The position numbers were made by a program, and so were the translations under genes. The notes below the pieces were generated by a model. That model saw nothing but the letters and a program-made list of their open reading frames with translations, had not been told where the DNA came from and searched no databases. This document shows positions 1 through 8,667 of a stretch of DNA of 64,000 nt, in pieces. The DNA is from Bacteroidota bacterium (GTDB lineage: Bacteria > Bacteroidota > Bacteroidia > Flavobacteriales_D > Crocinitomicaceae): the NCBI GenBank assembly GCA_030148165.1, contig JASBTZ010000007.1, forward strand, positions 62,001 to 126,000. The letters run 5' to 3'. The number at the start of each line of letters is the position of its first letter. Position 1 is the first letter of the stretch.

Positions 1-1518
1 ATTGAATTTAATTGATTTTTTATAACTAAGTGATGATTTCAGGTCAAGGTATTCTTTCTTATTCTCGCTGGACTTGTCCCAACTCAAATCAAACAGTTCT
101 AGTTTTCGTAAGTTCTTGCTTTCTTCAACAAACAATTCGAGAGCGCGTCTGTTTGCATCAATAATTCTATCTCCGCTTAATAAAAGAATCGCATCATTAG
201 ATTCTTCGAAGATCATTTTGTATTTCTGTTCGCTTTGTTTTAAGGCTTGCGCTGTTTTCTGACTTGAAGTAAGATCAATAACTGATCCCTCGATACTACC
301 CGTAAGTTTATCAAGGTACCAACTAAAAATAAAGGTCTTCATTTCTCCATTATTCAGGTAGAACTGCGTCTGGTAATTTTGAATGTTTTCCGTTTGATTT
401 AGTGTGTCGAGTATTAATTCCCAATCATCATCATACTCAGTTGTAAATAGCGGATCACCTATTTGAAGTGTGTTATCAAGCATCTTAAAGAAAACCTCAT
501 TCCCATCAATTATAACTGACCTGTGATCAATTGTGAAGACCCCTGCTCTATTTTTATGATAGAGGTTTCTGTATTTACGCTCACTGATTTCAAGCTCTTC
601 TCGCTTCACGCTTTGCTGTGTAACATCATTCAGGTTAGCTAACCATAGGACTCCATTTTTAAGTGTTATTCTACTGATGTTAAACTCAATATCATACCGT
701 CTATTATACTGATTAAAGGTAATTACCTTTGTGAATCGCATCCCTCTTTTTAGCTCTTTGATTGTTTTGATCTCGGAGTTAGAAAAGAGATCAAAAAAGT
801 CCTTGTTTAAATCACTTTCTTCTTCATCGTTTTGAGTAAAATACCTAAATGCTTCATTGTTATAATCGATTATTTTCCGATTACCGGTCATCGTGAAAAG
901 AATGTATCCCGATCCAGGATTATTCATAATCTTTTTCAGGTACTGGGAGTAATCATTAATTTTCCTTAATACATTATTTCGTGCATACAGCATTAATATG
1001 TTACTCAGACCAAATAAAATAAATAAGGCTAAAAGAAAATTAACATCAATGACCGGTTCTTTCATTTTGAAACCGGCATCAACAAATAATAAAGTAACTA
1101 ATACATGATATAAAATGGCTGGATAGAGCCTTTGAATGATAATGACTGATGCTAGATAATAGATCAGAAAAAGAAAAAGATACTTATAGGTGAAATACGC
1201 TAAATACATCTCCTGGAATGCGATAATAGTTATCACGTTCAAGTGAAAGAACAGCATATATAGAAGACTCTGTTTAAAAAAGGGTGTAAATCTGCATATC
1301 AGATAATACACAACAAAACCGCCTGTATACGAAAGTGCTAAATAAACAAATGTTTTAGGCGCGTTAAAAAAGTAGAGTATATATGCTAAGCTTGGTGCTA
1401 TTAAAATCGCACCGATACCGTTAAAAAAACTTATGCGATTAAACCCATCTTCGCCTTCAAATCTTTCGACCTGATCATTTTGATTTGGAAATATATTTGA
1501 TAACAAAGAAAGCCTCAT
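1..1518 (-). CDS. Multi-PAS membrane sensor protein, 3' end outside window
   Basis: An open frame runs on the minus strand from an ATG at 1518 to the window edge: 506 codons without a stop, so the C-terminus is missing. Residues about 35-190 are strongly hydrophobic and form several membrane helices. Three PAS-like segments follow: about 195-310 (core around FTMTGNRKIIDYNNEAF), about 315-425 (AGVFTIDHRSVIIDGNEVFF) and about 440-506 (EESNDAILLLSGDRIIDANR). In the PAS family this layout normally precedes a histidine kinase or other signalling output domain, which would lie beyond position 1. The ligand and output are unknown. The gene is transcribed away from rpiB, with a long AT-rich gap between them. 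Confident as a sensor, not as a kinase. Confidence 0.8.
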   Translation of the reverse strand, partial: MRLSLLSNIFPNQNDQVERFEGEDGFNRISFFNGIGAILIAPSLAYILYFFNAPKTFVYLALSYTGGFVVYYLICRFTPFFKQSLLYMLFFHLNVITIIAFQEMYLAYFTYKYLFLFLIYYLASVIIIQRLYPAILYHVLVTLLFVDAGFKMKEPVIDVNFLLALFILFGLSNILMLYARNNVLRKINDYSQYLKKIMNNPGSGYILFTMTGNRKIIDYNNEAFRYFTQNDEEESDLNKDFFDLFSNSEIKTIKELKRGMRFTKVITFNQYNRRYDIEFNISRITLKNGVLWLANLNDVTQQSVKREELEISERKYRNLYHKNRAGVFTIDHRSVIIDGNEVFFKMLDNTLQIGDPLFTTEYDDDWELILDTLNQTENIQNYQTQFYLNNGEMKTFIFSWYLDKLTGSIEGSVIDLTSSQKTAQALKQSEQKYKMIFEESNDAILLLSGDRIIDANRRALELFVEESKNLRKLELFDLSWDKSSENKKEYLDLKSSLSYKKSIKFN

Positions 1519-2043
1519 ACTATGTGCAAGCTAAATAATTAAATAAAATCTTTTTATCTAAATAATTTATTCTTTTTATTAGGGCTGTTGATTAGTTGAA
1601 AAGATAATACTTTGTTATAGTGATATATCTATTATTAAATATTTAGGGGGATATATCAACAACTTATTAACGAAACAATCCTTTGTAAAACGAAAGATCA
1701 AGGACCTTTTAAACAAAAGCACGAAAAGTATAAATGTTTAAAAAAAGACAATGTTAATTATAATTCTGCTGTTTGTAACGAGGGCATAAGTTGTAAAAAA
1801 TAAGCTTGTTTGATCGTTGTTATTATCAATTATTTTGTTGGGTATACAAGTTTTCTTAATATCCTAGATTTAACTTTGAATAGTTATTCTTACCTATTAA
1901 CATAAAAACAAATTATTGCGTTAATAACTCAAACATAACTACAGCTGAAAATCAAGGGATTAATAATTTGTGAATTTCTTAATTGTTTGAAAGTTGTAGC
2001 TATTGTTAATTAAATTTAGATTTGAATAAACAAACAAAAAACC
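1519..2043. other. AT-rich intergenic region between sensor gene and rpiB
   Basis: This is 525 bp of very AT-rich DNA between two divergent genes. I found no open frame with coding character and no convincing hairpin terminator. The rpiB promoter lies at its right end. The length is unusual for this otherwise compact region, so an untranslated leader or small RNA is possible, but nothing in the bases identifies one. Confidence 0.6.
1994..2024 (+). promoter_or_regulatory. Predicted Bacteroidota-type promoter of rpiB
   Basis: TTG at 1994-1996 and TAGATTTG at 2017-2024 match the Bacteroidota -33 (TTG) and -7 (TAnnTTTG) elements, with 20 bp between them. The predicted transcription start lies about 15 bp before the rpiB ATG. 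Confidence 0.6.
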
Positions 2044-2475
2044 ATGATTATACCCATTGGAGCAGATCACGCCGGATTCGAATTGAAAGAACAAATCATC
2101 AGTCACCTTAAGGAATTAGGACATGAGGTGCACGATCATGGTTGTTATTCAAATGAAAGCATCGATTATCCGGATTTTGGGCACCCCGTTGCAGATGAGG
2201 TGGAATCGAATGAAGGAATGTTGGGCGTATTGATTTGCGGGTCGGGAAATGGCATTAACATGACGGCCAACAAACACCAAGGCATCCGAAGTGCACTTTG
2301 CTGGACAACAGAAATCGCGGAATTAGCTAGAGAGCACAACAATGCAAACATTATTGCGCTACCCGCACGATTCGTCACAAAAGAAGAAGCTATAGCAATG
2401 GTTGATGTTTTTATTAATACTCCTTTTGAAGGGGGAAGACATGAGCGGCGTGTTAATAAAATTGCCTGCTCTTAG
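2044..2475 (+). CDS. rpiB: Ribose-5-phosphate isomerase B
   Basis: 143 residues, the normal RpiB length. It interconverts ribose 5-phosphate and ribulose 5-phosphate in the cytoplasmic non-oxidative pentose phosphate pathway. The N-terminal GADHAG motif and the CGSGNG loop (residues about 67-72) are the family's substrate-binding and catalytic segments, including the active-site cysteine. A good promoter precedes the ATG. The next gene is convergent and begins its stop codon only four bases later, so rpiB appears monocistronic. Confidence 0.95.
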   Translation: MIIPIGADHAGFELKEQIISHLKELGHEVHDHGCYSNESIDYPDFGHPVADEVESNEGMLGVLICGSGNGINMTANKHQGIRSALCWTTEIAELAREHNNANIIALPARFVTKEEAIAMVDVFINTPFEGGRHERRVNKIACS

Positions 2476-2479
2476 GAGG

Positions 2480-3709
2480 TTATTCTTCTAGTAATGATTT
2501 AACCAATGAGTCTGTTGACTTTACATATTCCGTGTAATACTCTCCAGTACCCGGACCATTAAATCCAGTGTGAACTCTTCTTACCGTACCATCTTTTCCT
2601 ATGAAAATGCTCGTAGGAAACGATATTACTTCGTTAAGCATTGAGAAGTGATCTGAGGCCAGTTTTTTACTGGCGACACCACCAACCAACATAGTGTATT
2701 TAATATCAAGCTTTTCTTTTAAGCGGATAATGCTCGCGGATTGTTCATCAAACGAGTTTCCCACCTCATAACCGATCGCGATTATTTCTAAGCCCTCATG
2801 ACCATATTTATTATACAGCTCCTTAAAGTAGATCGTTTCATCCAGGCAATTCGGACACCAGGTTCCCATGATTTGTATAATGGTAACTTTTCCCTCATAA
2901 TCATGATTAGGAAAAGAAAACGCCTCTCCATCCAGCTGTTTTAATGAGAAGCCAAACTCGCTAAGCTCATCGATATAAGTGAGCTCATCTGGATCCGTGA
3001 GCTTAAAAGATTCATTGCGTCGTCCTTGCCATTTAGAACTCCAGTGTTTTCCACTAAAAAACTCTCCGTAAATAGAATCACCCACAACCCTTGACTTAAA
3101 TAAAAATGCGTGAGAACCATCAAAACAAGACAAATAGACACTATCCCCAACAGCTGTACCTGCTAAAAAACGGTAATCCCCCGTTTCCGTCATAAAAGTC
3201 CCAAAGACTTCATTGGTCGCTTGACTGAACACACCAACAGCGGGGTAGCTGCCCTCAGTGCCTGGTTCAAACTCTACCTCCCATCGACCAGAAACCTCAG
3301 GAAAATTGTCCTTACTTACTATAGGAAACCGATCATCGGCGCCGTATTTAGCTTCAAAGGGGATATGATAATTGCCGCGTTTATTGTGATTGTACCAATT
3401 ACCGGTTAGATGTTTTTTACTAATGTTGTGAATAATGATTTCTGAATTAAACAATGGAAAAGCAAGAATAAGTGAGTCTCCCTGATAAACAGGGTCTGAC
3501 AATCTAATTTGTTCTTCTCCGTTGATAATAGTAAATGCAAACTGTTTTTTTTCCTTGGACACCCGAATACCAAACGGAAGTTGATTTTGATCGTCTAATT
3601 GTAAAACCGCTCGCCACTCGCCAGGTTTAATTTTTAAGCACCGTTCGTTTTTTTGAGAAAAAGACGCAATAGTAAGAAGACAAAATAATAGCGCTACCAG
3701 TGCTTTCAT
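2480..3709 (-). CDS. Secreted TlpA-like thioredoxin-fold protein
   Basis: The chosen ATG at 3709 gives 409 residues and begins with a clean signal peptide (MKALVALLFCLLTIASFSQ). An in-frame start 57 bp upstream would put polar residues before it and is less likely. The C-terminal 150 residues form a TlpA/ResA-type thioredoxin domain with the redox motif WCPNC at residues 284-288. The N-terminal 250 residues resemble the beta-rich DUF4369-like region common in Bacteroidota TlpA proteins, but I cannot assign it firmly. It is expected to reduce disulfides or support cytochrome maturation in the periplasm. Substrate unknown. Divergent from the ECF sigma gene. Confidence 0.8.
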   Translation of the reverse strand: MKALVALLFCLLTIASFSQKNERCLKIKPGEWRAVLQLDDQNQLPFGIRVSKEKKQFAFTIINGEEQIRLSDPVYQGDSLILAFPLFNSEIIIHNISKKHLTGNWYNHNKRGNYHIPFEAKYGADDRFPIVSKDNFPEVSGRWEVEFEPGTEGSYPAVGVFSQATNEVFGTFMTETGDYRFLAGTAVGDSVYLSCFDGSHAFLFKSRVVGDSIYGEFFSGKHWSSKWQGRRNESFKLTDPDELTYIDELSEFGFSLKQLDGEAFSFPNHDYEGKVTIIQIMGTWCPNCLDETIYFKELYNKYGHEGLEIIAIGYEVGNSFDEQSASIIRLKEKLDIKYTMLVGGVASKKLASDHFSMLNEVISFPTSIFIGKDGTVRRVHTGFNGPGTGEYYTEYVKSTDSLVKSLLEE

Positions 3710-3806
3710 TCTTGTTTTTTGGTAGAACGAAAATAATGTTTTAGAGTTAAAACAATGATAATGCAACCTTTTTTATCAATTTTATGTCTCATTAATTAAG
3801 CGCCGC

Positions 3807-4349
3807 ATGGACGACTCATCTCTTATAGAAAAATGCAGAGCAGGGGATCAACGTGCACAGCGCGAGTTGTTTGAAAAGTATGCACCCAAAATGCTCGGTG
3901 TTTGTTTGCGTTATGCAAAGAACAAAGAGCAGGCGGAGGATGTGTTGCAGGAAGGTTTTATAAAGGTTTATACCAAACTTGAGCATTATCAAAGCAAGGG
4001 GTCACTAGAAGGGTGGATTCGTCGAATAATGGTTAACACATCGTTAGATCATATTCGTAAGAATGTAAAGTTTCAGGGAGACAGATCTGTTGAAGATGTT
4101 GGATTCAAATTGGAGCAGAACACCTTTAATAGTGATCAGTTGTTTGAAGAGGATTTGTTAAAACTAATTAACGCGATGCCGCCGGGATATAAAGTCGTAT
4201 TTAACATGTTTGCGATAGAAGGGTATTCACACAAAGAAATAGCAGAAGAGCTAGGTGTGTCAGAAAACACTTCAAAATCGCAATACTCACGAGCGAGAGC
4301 ATACTTAAAAGCAAAACTAGAAGAACTAGGAATTGAACGAGAAGGATAA
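3807..4349 (+). CDS. ECF-family RNA polymerase sigma factor
   Basis: 180 residues, typical of ECF sigma-70 factors. Region 2 spans about 9-75, including the DVLQEGFIKVY core-binding helix. Region 4 spans about 115-172, with the helix-turn-helix YSHKEIAEELGVSENTSKSQ. It directs RNA polymerase to a dedicated promoter set, which cannot be read from this window. The downstream gene overlaps its 3' end by 17 bp in another frame, the usual layout of a sigma factor with a membrane anti-sigma or sensor partner. Confidence 0.92.
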   Translation: MDDSSLIEKCRAGDQRAQRELFEKYAPKMLGVCLRYAKNKEQAEDVLQEGFIKVYTKLEHYQSKGSLEGWIRRIMVNTSLDHIRKNVKFQGDRSVEDVGFKLEQNTFNSDQLFEEDLLKLINAMPPGYKVVFNMFAIEGYSHKEIAEELGVSENTSKSQYSRARAYLKAKLEELGIEREG

Positions 4350-5262
4350 CATAAAAGACTTGTTCTCAGAAAAATTGAGAAACTATGAGGCTAAAGTAGA
4401 CCCACAATTGTGGGCGAATATTAGTTCTCAAATTGGTGCGCCTGCAAGTGCTGCTGCCGGCGGCACAGGCCTGTCTATATTAACTAAAACTATAATAGGC
4501 GCCGCTATTATAGGTGGAGCTGTTTTAACAACTGTTTACGTAATGACTCCCGGCGAAGAAGACACTAAACCTGTGGTTATAGAACATCAAGCTGCTGTGG
4601 ATAATCAAGATGAGCCTACACAGGGAATCAAAAAGGAAAACACACAGGATGTTGCCTTCACAGATAATTATACTGCTGAAGAACAAAAAGGAACAGACAC
4701 CGAGACTATTGAGTTCCCACTCGACATATATACCGAGCACTTGGCTTCTGACGATGACCCGCTGAACGAGGTTGATTTTGATGATAGCCTGTTGCCGGAT
4801 ACACCTATGAATAATCAATCCGGCGAGGAGGTTGATAGTGAAGCTTCATCTAGTGAAGAGTCTGCCAATAGCGAAGAGACTGGAAAGGCGGAAGAGACAA
4901 ATAGCCACAAAGAAGAATCAAACCAAGAAGACCGGGAAGAAGAGCAGGAAACCAGAACTGTAATTACCTTCAAGCTGCCTAATATTTTTAATCCAGGAGG
5001 AAGCTTCAACCCTTATTTAACACTTGATGGTGCGAATATCGAAAATGAAGTTTCGCTTGATGAACTGGAAGACCTTCAGGTTGTAGTGCTTGACTCTTAT
5101 AGTAAAGTGGTGTTTAGATCTTCTGACCCATACCTTAAGTGGGATGGAACAGCCATGAATGGTTCTCCGCTTCCAGAGGGAACATATATAATTTACCTGA
5201 CAGCGACAACTAAAGACAAGATTCCTGTTAACGGATCGAGTCAACTTTACATTCAGCGCTAG
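4333..5262 (+). CDS. Single-pass membrane partner of ECF sigma (putative anti-sigma) with CHU_C-like C-terminus
   Basis: 309 residues from a TTG at 4333 that overlaps the sigma gene. There is no nearby in-frame ATG, and AGGA lies two bases upstream. Residues 1-40 (containing KDLFSEKLRNYE) are a short cytoplasmic segment of the kind found in Bacteroidota sigma-linked proteins. One membrane helix lies at about 46-70. Then comes a long Glu/Asp/Ser-rich linker (about 75-210). The last 95 residues contain FNPGGSFNPY, VVLDSYSKVVFRSS, KWDGTAMNGSPLPEGTYIIY, resembling gliding-motility-associated CHU_C domains. The predicted topology places that domain in the periplasm. No zinc anti-sigma motif (HxxxCxxC) is visible, so the anti-sigma role rests on gene order. 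Confidence 0.7.
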   Translation: MNEKDNIKDLFSEKLRNYEAKVDPQLWANISSQIGAPASAAAGGTGLSILTKTIIGAAIIGGAVLTTVYVMTPGEEDTKPVVIEHQAAVDNQDEPTQGIKKENTQDVAFTDNYTAEEQKGTDTETIEFPLDIYTEHLASDDDPLNEVDFDDSLLPDTPMNNQSGEEVDSEASSSEESANSEETGKAEETNSHKEESNQEDREEEQETRTVITFKLPNIFNPGGSFNPYLTLDGANIENEVSLDELEDLQVVVLDSYSKVVFRSSDPYLKWDGTAMNGSPLPEGTYIIYLTATTKDKIPVNGSSQLYIQR

Positions 5263-5270
5263 ACGGCCAC

Positions 5271-5996
5271 CTACTTAATCAAATTTGTTTCGGGATTATA
5301 TTTTAACGCAACCAGGTTATTGGTCCAAGCGATAATCAGATGTGCGAAAAACGCTACCCAAATGGTTCCTGTAGAAATAGTAATTAATGAAAGAACAAGC
5401 CCAAATGGTATTGCGCCCATTGTTTCGCCAAGTCCTTTTGGTATGTGTGTTCCGGAGTAGAGCGCGATGTTAATTGCGATTGCCGGCCACAAACCGATAC
5501 TGTCTACAAGGGGAATTAAAAGCACACCGCGAAACAAAAACTCGTAACCAAATAGGTAAAGGAACCAACCAAGTAAACTCTTAAACAGAATTCCTCTGGA
5601 CCATATTTTTGCTCTTACCTGAGGGTAGTTTATGTGTCTTTTACTTTGTCTTGCGCTTATAAAGCTTGTAGGAATTAACACGACCGATAAGACTAAGATC
5701 CAGAACAAGGATTCTCCTGTGGTTTCCGAATTAAAACTTACTCCAAAATCAGCAAGGGAATATTGAGGTAAGAAAATCAAACACGCAATAAAAGGGAGCG
5801 CCCCCATCGATAAAAACCCAAAGTACTTTGTAAAGAAAACATGATTCGAAGACGCCTGATCAAAGGGCTTGTTTTTATAAAACAAAGACGCTATCCTTTT
5901 TGATTTAGCTGTAAACCAATACAAGCAAAAAGCCAGCAATGTAATGATAATCGGAGCGCTGATAACTGTATCGGATTCATTCCATGAAAAGTCCAT
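5271..5996 (-). CDS. CPBP-family intramembrane metalloprotease
   Basis: 241 residues with about six to seven hydrophobic helices. The family's conserved residues appear as EFLFRG (about 149-154), SGTHIP and FFAHLIIAWTNN near the C-terminus. These correspond to the CPBP/Rce1 EExxxR, FxxxH and HxxxN-type motifs, with Phe in place of the second Glu. CPBP proteins are intramembrane endopeptidases of the CAAX-processing/bacteriocin-immunity superfamily. Substrate unknown. It is convergent with the sigma-partner gene, with eight bases between them. Confidence 0.82.
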   Translation of the reverse strand: MDFSWNESDTVISAPIIITLLAFCLYWFTAKSKRIASLFYKNKPFDQASSNHVFFTKYFGFLSMGALPFIACLIFLPQYSLADFGVSFNSETTGESLFWILVLSVVLIPTSFISARQSKRHINYPQVRAKIWSRGILFKSLLGWFLYLFGYEFLFRGVLLIPLVDSIGLWPAIAINIALYSGTHIPKGLGETMGAIPFGLVLSLITISTGTIWVAFFAHLIIAWTNNLVALKYNPETNLIK

Positions 5997-6051
5997 TTAC
6001 TGCTTCCTATATAGTGTTATTAAATTTAATTTTGCGAAAAAAACCCAGGGA

Positions 6052-6423
6052 CTATTCCTCTTTCATTAGATCTTCTAAATCCTGTTCAAACTCGTCCATC
6101 GGCCCCAGATCACTCTCAAGTTCCTTTTTCAGATGCTCTATTAAAAGTTCGAATTCGTGATCATAAGCCTCATAGTCCGGACATGTTTTCCATTCCTCTA
6201 GCGCTAATTTTTGATCGTCCTTATTGAGCTTGTTCATGGAGTCCGTATAGTTTTCACAGTAGTCACTCCAATCGTACTCATCCTCTTTCAATTGATACCC
6301 CGACTCACGATCTTTAATCATAAAATCGACTACTTCAGACACACAATCACAAGCTGTTTTTGGCGCCTCTTCTTTACAGGAAAGAAGAATTACCGCCATA
6401 ATTAAAAATGAATATCGAACCAT
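6052..6423 (-). CDS. Small predicted lipoprotein
   Basis: The ATG at 6423 gives 123 residues with an N-terminal hydrophobic stretch ending in a lipobox-like LLSC. A GTG six codons upstream is possible but adds charged residues. The mature part is acidic and helical with scattered cysteines (CDC, YCEN, TCPDY). I do not recognise a family. Lipid attachment suggests membrane anchoring on the periplasmic or cell surface side. Confidence 0.65.
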   Translation of the reverse strand: MVRYSFLIMAVILLSCKEEAPKTACDCVSEVVDFMIKDRESGYQLKEDEYDWSDYCENYTDSMNKLNKDDQKLALEEWKTCPDYEAYDHEFELLIEHLKKELESDLGPMDEFEQDLEDLMKEE

Positions 6424-6483
6424 TGTTTTGTTTTTTACCACCCTAAAGGAATAGCATTAAAGTTAATTAAAAAAGAAGGGGGT

Positions 6484-6524
6484 AATTAAAAAACCCTGCT
6501 CAATCAAATGAGAACAGGGTTTTT
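6484..6524 (-). terminator. Rho-independent terminator after tRNA-Cys
   Basis: AAAACCCTG (6490-6498) pairs with CAGGGTTTT (6515-6523), extended by CTC/GAG across a two-base bulge. T-rich flanks lie on both sides, so it can terminate tRNA-Cys transcription and possibly converging transcripts. Confidence 0.75.
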
Positions 6525-6529
6525 ACTTG

Positions 6530-6601
6530 AGGTCTCGAGCGGATTCGAACCGCTGTACACGGTTTTGCAGACCGTTGCCTAAGCCACTCGGCCACGAGAC
6601 C
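6530..6601 (-). tRNA. tRNA-Cys(GCA)
   Basis: On the minus strand the acceptor stem is GGTCTCG/CGAGACC. The anticodon loop reads CTGCAAA, giving anticodon GCA, with a T-loop GGTTCGAATCC. The discriminator base is U (position 6530), characteristic of cysteine tRNAs. The 3' CCA is not encoded. A terminator hairpin follows directly. Confidence 0.95.
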
Positions 6602-6641
6602 GTTAAGGGATGCCAAAAATAAGAAAAAATTAAAAGAACAG

Positions 6642-6995
6642 CTACTCTTCAATAATAATTGAAACGCTGTCTACATCGCCATTAATGGGAGGAGAAAGCT
6701 TAGTGACCTTCACCCAGGCAGAACGAACCAACGGCGCCTCTTTTTTTATTCGGCTAATTATCCGTTGTCCAACAACTTCAATTAGTTTTGCCCGAATGGC
6801 CATTTCTTCCTTCACGATTTTATTTATAAGAACATAGTCGACGGTGTCTTCCAATTTATCCGATAAAGAGGCCTTGGAAAAATCAGTGTCCAACCCCACA
6901 TCAACAATATAGTTGCCTCCGATCTCCGCTTCTTGCGGAAGACAACCGTGATAAGCATAAAGCTTGATTCCTGATACAAGGATTTTATGTCCCAT
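6642..6995 (-). CDS. folB: Dihydroneopterin aldolase
   Basis: 117 residues, standard for FolB, which cleaves 7,8-dihydroneopterin to 6-hydroxymethyl-dihydropterin and glycolaldehyde in folate synthesis. The LYAYHGCLPQE segment near residue 15 and the late KVTKLSPPI motif match the family. Its ATG overlaps the gltX stop by one base (TAATG), so the two are probably translationally coupled. Confidence 0.93.
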   Translation of the reverse strand: MGHKILVSGIKLYAYHGCLPQEAEIGGNYIVDVGLDTDFSKASLSDKLEDTVDYVLINKIVKEEMAIRAKLIEVVGQRIISRIKKEAPLVRSAWVKVTKLSPPINGDVDSVSIIIEE

Positions 6996-8518
6996 TAGGC
7001 ACCTACTTTACTTACTGCATCAATCCCTTCTTCGATTCGGGCAACACACTCTTCCTTACCTAGAAGTTCTGCTATCTCAAACATGCTTGGCCCCATTCCT
7101 TTTCCCGTTAGAAGTAGTCGAAACAATGGAAGCACTGCTCCGATTCCCAGCTCCCTTTTTTCTAAAAAATCTTTAAATGTAGTCTCAACGTTTTCCGCAT
7201 TAAAAGGAGTAACAGTGGAAAGCGTGATTTTCCATTCTCGCATTAAGTCTTCTGCATTCTCTTTCCACTTTTTGCGAATGGTTTGCTCGTCGTATTCAGT
7301 TGGCTTTTCTAATAAATATGAACCGTCTGTAAAAATGTCTTTTACGAATGTTGCGCGTTCTTTCATTAAACGACAAACCGGTGTTAATCGTTCAACACTG
7401 TATTCTCCGTCCAGCTCTTTTGTGAGCAACTCAGCAAGTTCTGAATCTGACTTAACACGTAAATATTGTTGCTGAAACCAGCGCGTTTTATCCGGATCAA
7501 ATTTCGCCCCCGCCTTAGAAACCCTGTCTAATGTGAAAGCTTCACATAGCTCTTCGAGAGAGAATATTTCCTGTGGAGTCCCGGGGTTCCAGCCTAGAAA
7601 AGCCAACATGTTTATAAAAGCATCCGGAAAATAACCCTGTTCGCGATAACCGGTGTAGAGCTCGCCCTCAGCCGTTGTCCAGTTTGTTGGAAAAACAGGA
7701 AACCCTAATCGATCACCGTCGCGCTTAGACAGTTTACCATTTCCGTCCGGCTTTAATAGCAGGGGTAAATGAGCAAATTTTGGACGCTCCCAGCCAAACG
7801 CATCATAAAGAATAATATGTAGCGGAGCGGAAGGCAACCACTCTTCACCTCTAATTACATGTGAAATATTCATAGAGTGGTCATCAACAATATTGGCAAG
7901 ATGATACGTTGGCATTCCATCAGACTTAAACAACACCTTGTCGTCCAGGTTGTTCGTGTTTACCACAACCCAGCCACGAATTTCATCTTCGAATCGAATA
8001 TCAGTATTACGTGGCATCTTGATTCTAATTACATATGGATCTCCGGCATCAATTCTCTTTTGAACTTCATCTGCGGGTAATGTCAATGAGTTTTTCATCG
8101 AACTTCTCGTAACACTGTTGTATTGCCAGTTAGGCATTCCCATTTGCTTCGCCTGAGATCTCATCTGATCAAGCTCCTCGGCAGAATCAAATGCATAGTA
8201 AGCCTTGTCTTCCGCGACTAATTGCTCTGCATATGGCCGATACATTTCCCGTCGCTCAGATTGAACATAAGGACCATGCTCACCACCAAGACCCGGACCT
8301 TCAGTTGGCATTATACCGCACCAGTTGAGCGCATCCATGATATAATCCTGAGCGCCTTCAACAAATCGTGTTTGGTCCGTATCTTCGATACGAATAATAA
8401 AAGTTCCGTTATGCTTTTTAGCAAATAAGTAATTGTATAATGCAGTTCGCACCCCGCCAATATGTAGGGGTCCTGTTGGAGAAGGAGCAAAGCGCACTCT
8501 TACGGGTCTATTCGACAT
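6995..8518 (-). CDS. gltX: Glutamyl-tRNA synthetase
   Basis: 507 residues, a class I aminoacyl-tRNA synthetase charging tRNA with glutamate. The signature PSPTGPLHIGG (about 12-22, the HIGH motif) and KLSKRDGD (KMSKS equivalent) are intact, and the start is supported by this motif spacing. A GatA gene at 50.6 kb raises the possibility that Glu-tRNA(Gln) or Asp-tRNA(Asn) transamidation occurs in this organism. First gene of a two-gene unit with folB. Confidence 0.97.
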   Translation of the reverse strand: MSNRPVRVRFAPSPTGPLHIGGVRTALYNYLFAKKHNGTFIIRIEDTDQTRFVEGAQDYIMDALNWCGIMPTEGPGLGGEHGPYVQSERREMYRPYAEQLVAEDKAYYAFDSAEELDQMRSQAKQMGMPNWQYNSVTRSSMKNSLTLPADEVQKRIDAGDPYVIRIKMPRNTDIRFEDEIRGWVVVNTNNLDDKVLFKSDGMPTYHLANIVDDHSMNISHVIRGEEWLPSAPLHIILYDAFGWERPKFAHLPLLLKPDGNGKLSKRDGDRLGFPVFPTNWTTAEGELYTGYREQGYFPDAFINMLAFLGWNPGTPQEIFSLEELCEAFTLDRVSKAGAKFDPDKTRWFQQQYLRVKSDSELAELLTKELDGEYSVERLTPVCRLMKERATFVKDIFTDGSYLLEKPTEYDEQTIRKKWKENAEDLMREWKITLSTVTPFNAENVETTFKDFLEKRELGIGAVLPLFRLLLTGKGMGPSMFEIAELLGKEECVARIEEGIDAVSKVGA

Positions 8519-8538
8519 GATTAATCAATTTTATCCCG

Positions 8539-8546
8539 CAAAGATA
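8539..8546 (-). promoter_or_regulatory. Predicted -7 promoter element for gltX-folB
   Basis: Read on the minus strand this is TATCTTTG, an exact match to TAnnTTTG, 20 bp upstream of the gltX ATG. I see no well-spaced TTG at -33, so this is a partial promoter call. Confidence 0.42.
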
Positions 8547-8667
8547 CGGATAAACAAAAAAAAGACTATTAAAATGAACGGTAAGTACGTCGGAATGTAC
8601 CGCCAATTAACAGAAATTAGGTGTAAAACACGTTATAATGTTGTAATTTAGATTACTCTTTTTTGAA

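Noticed and set aside
8433-8651. Plus-strand open frame over the gltX start
   Set aside because: Most of it lies antisense to the conserved HIGH-motif region of gltX and the remainder resembles no protein.
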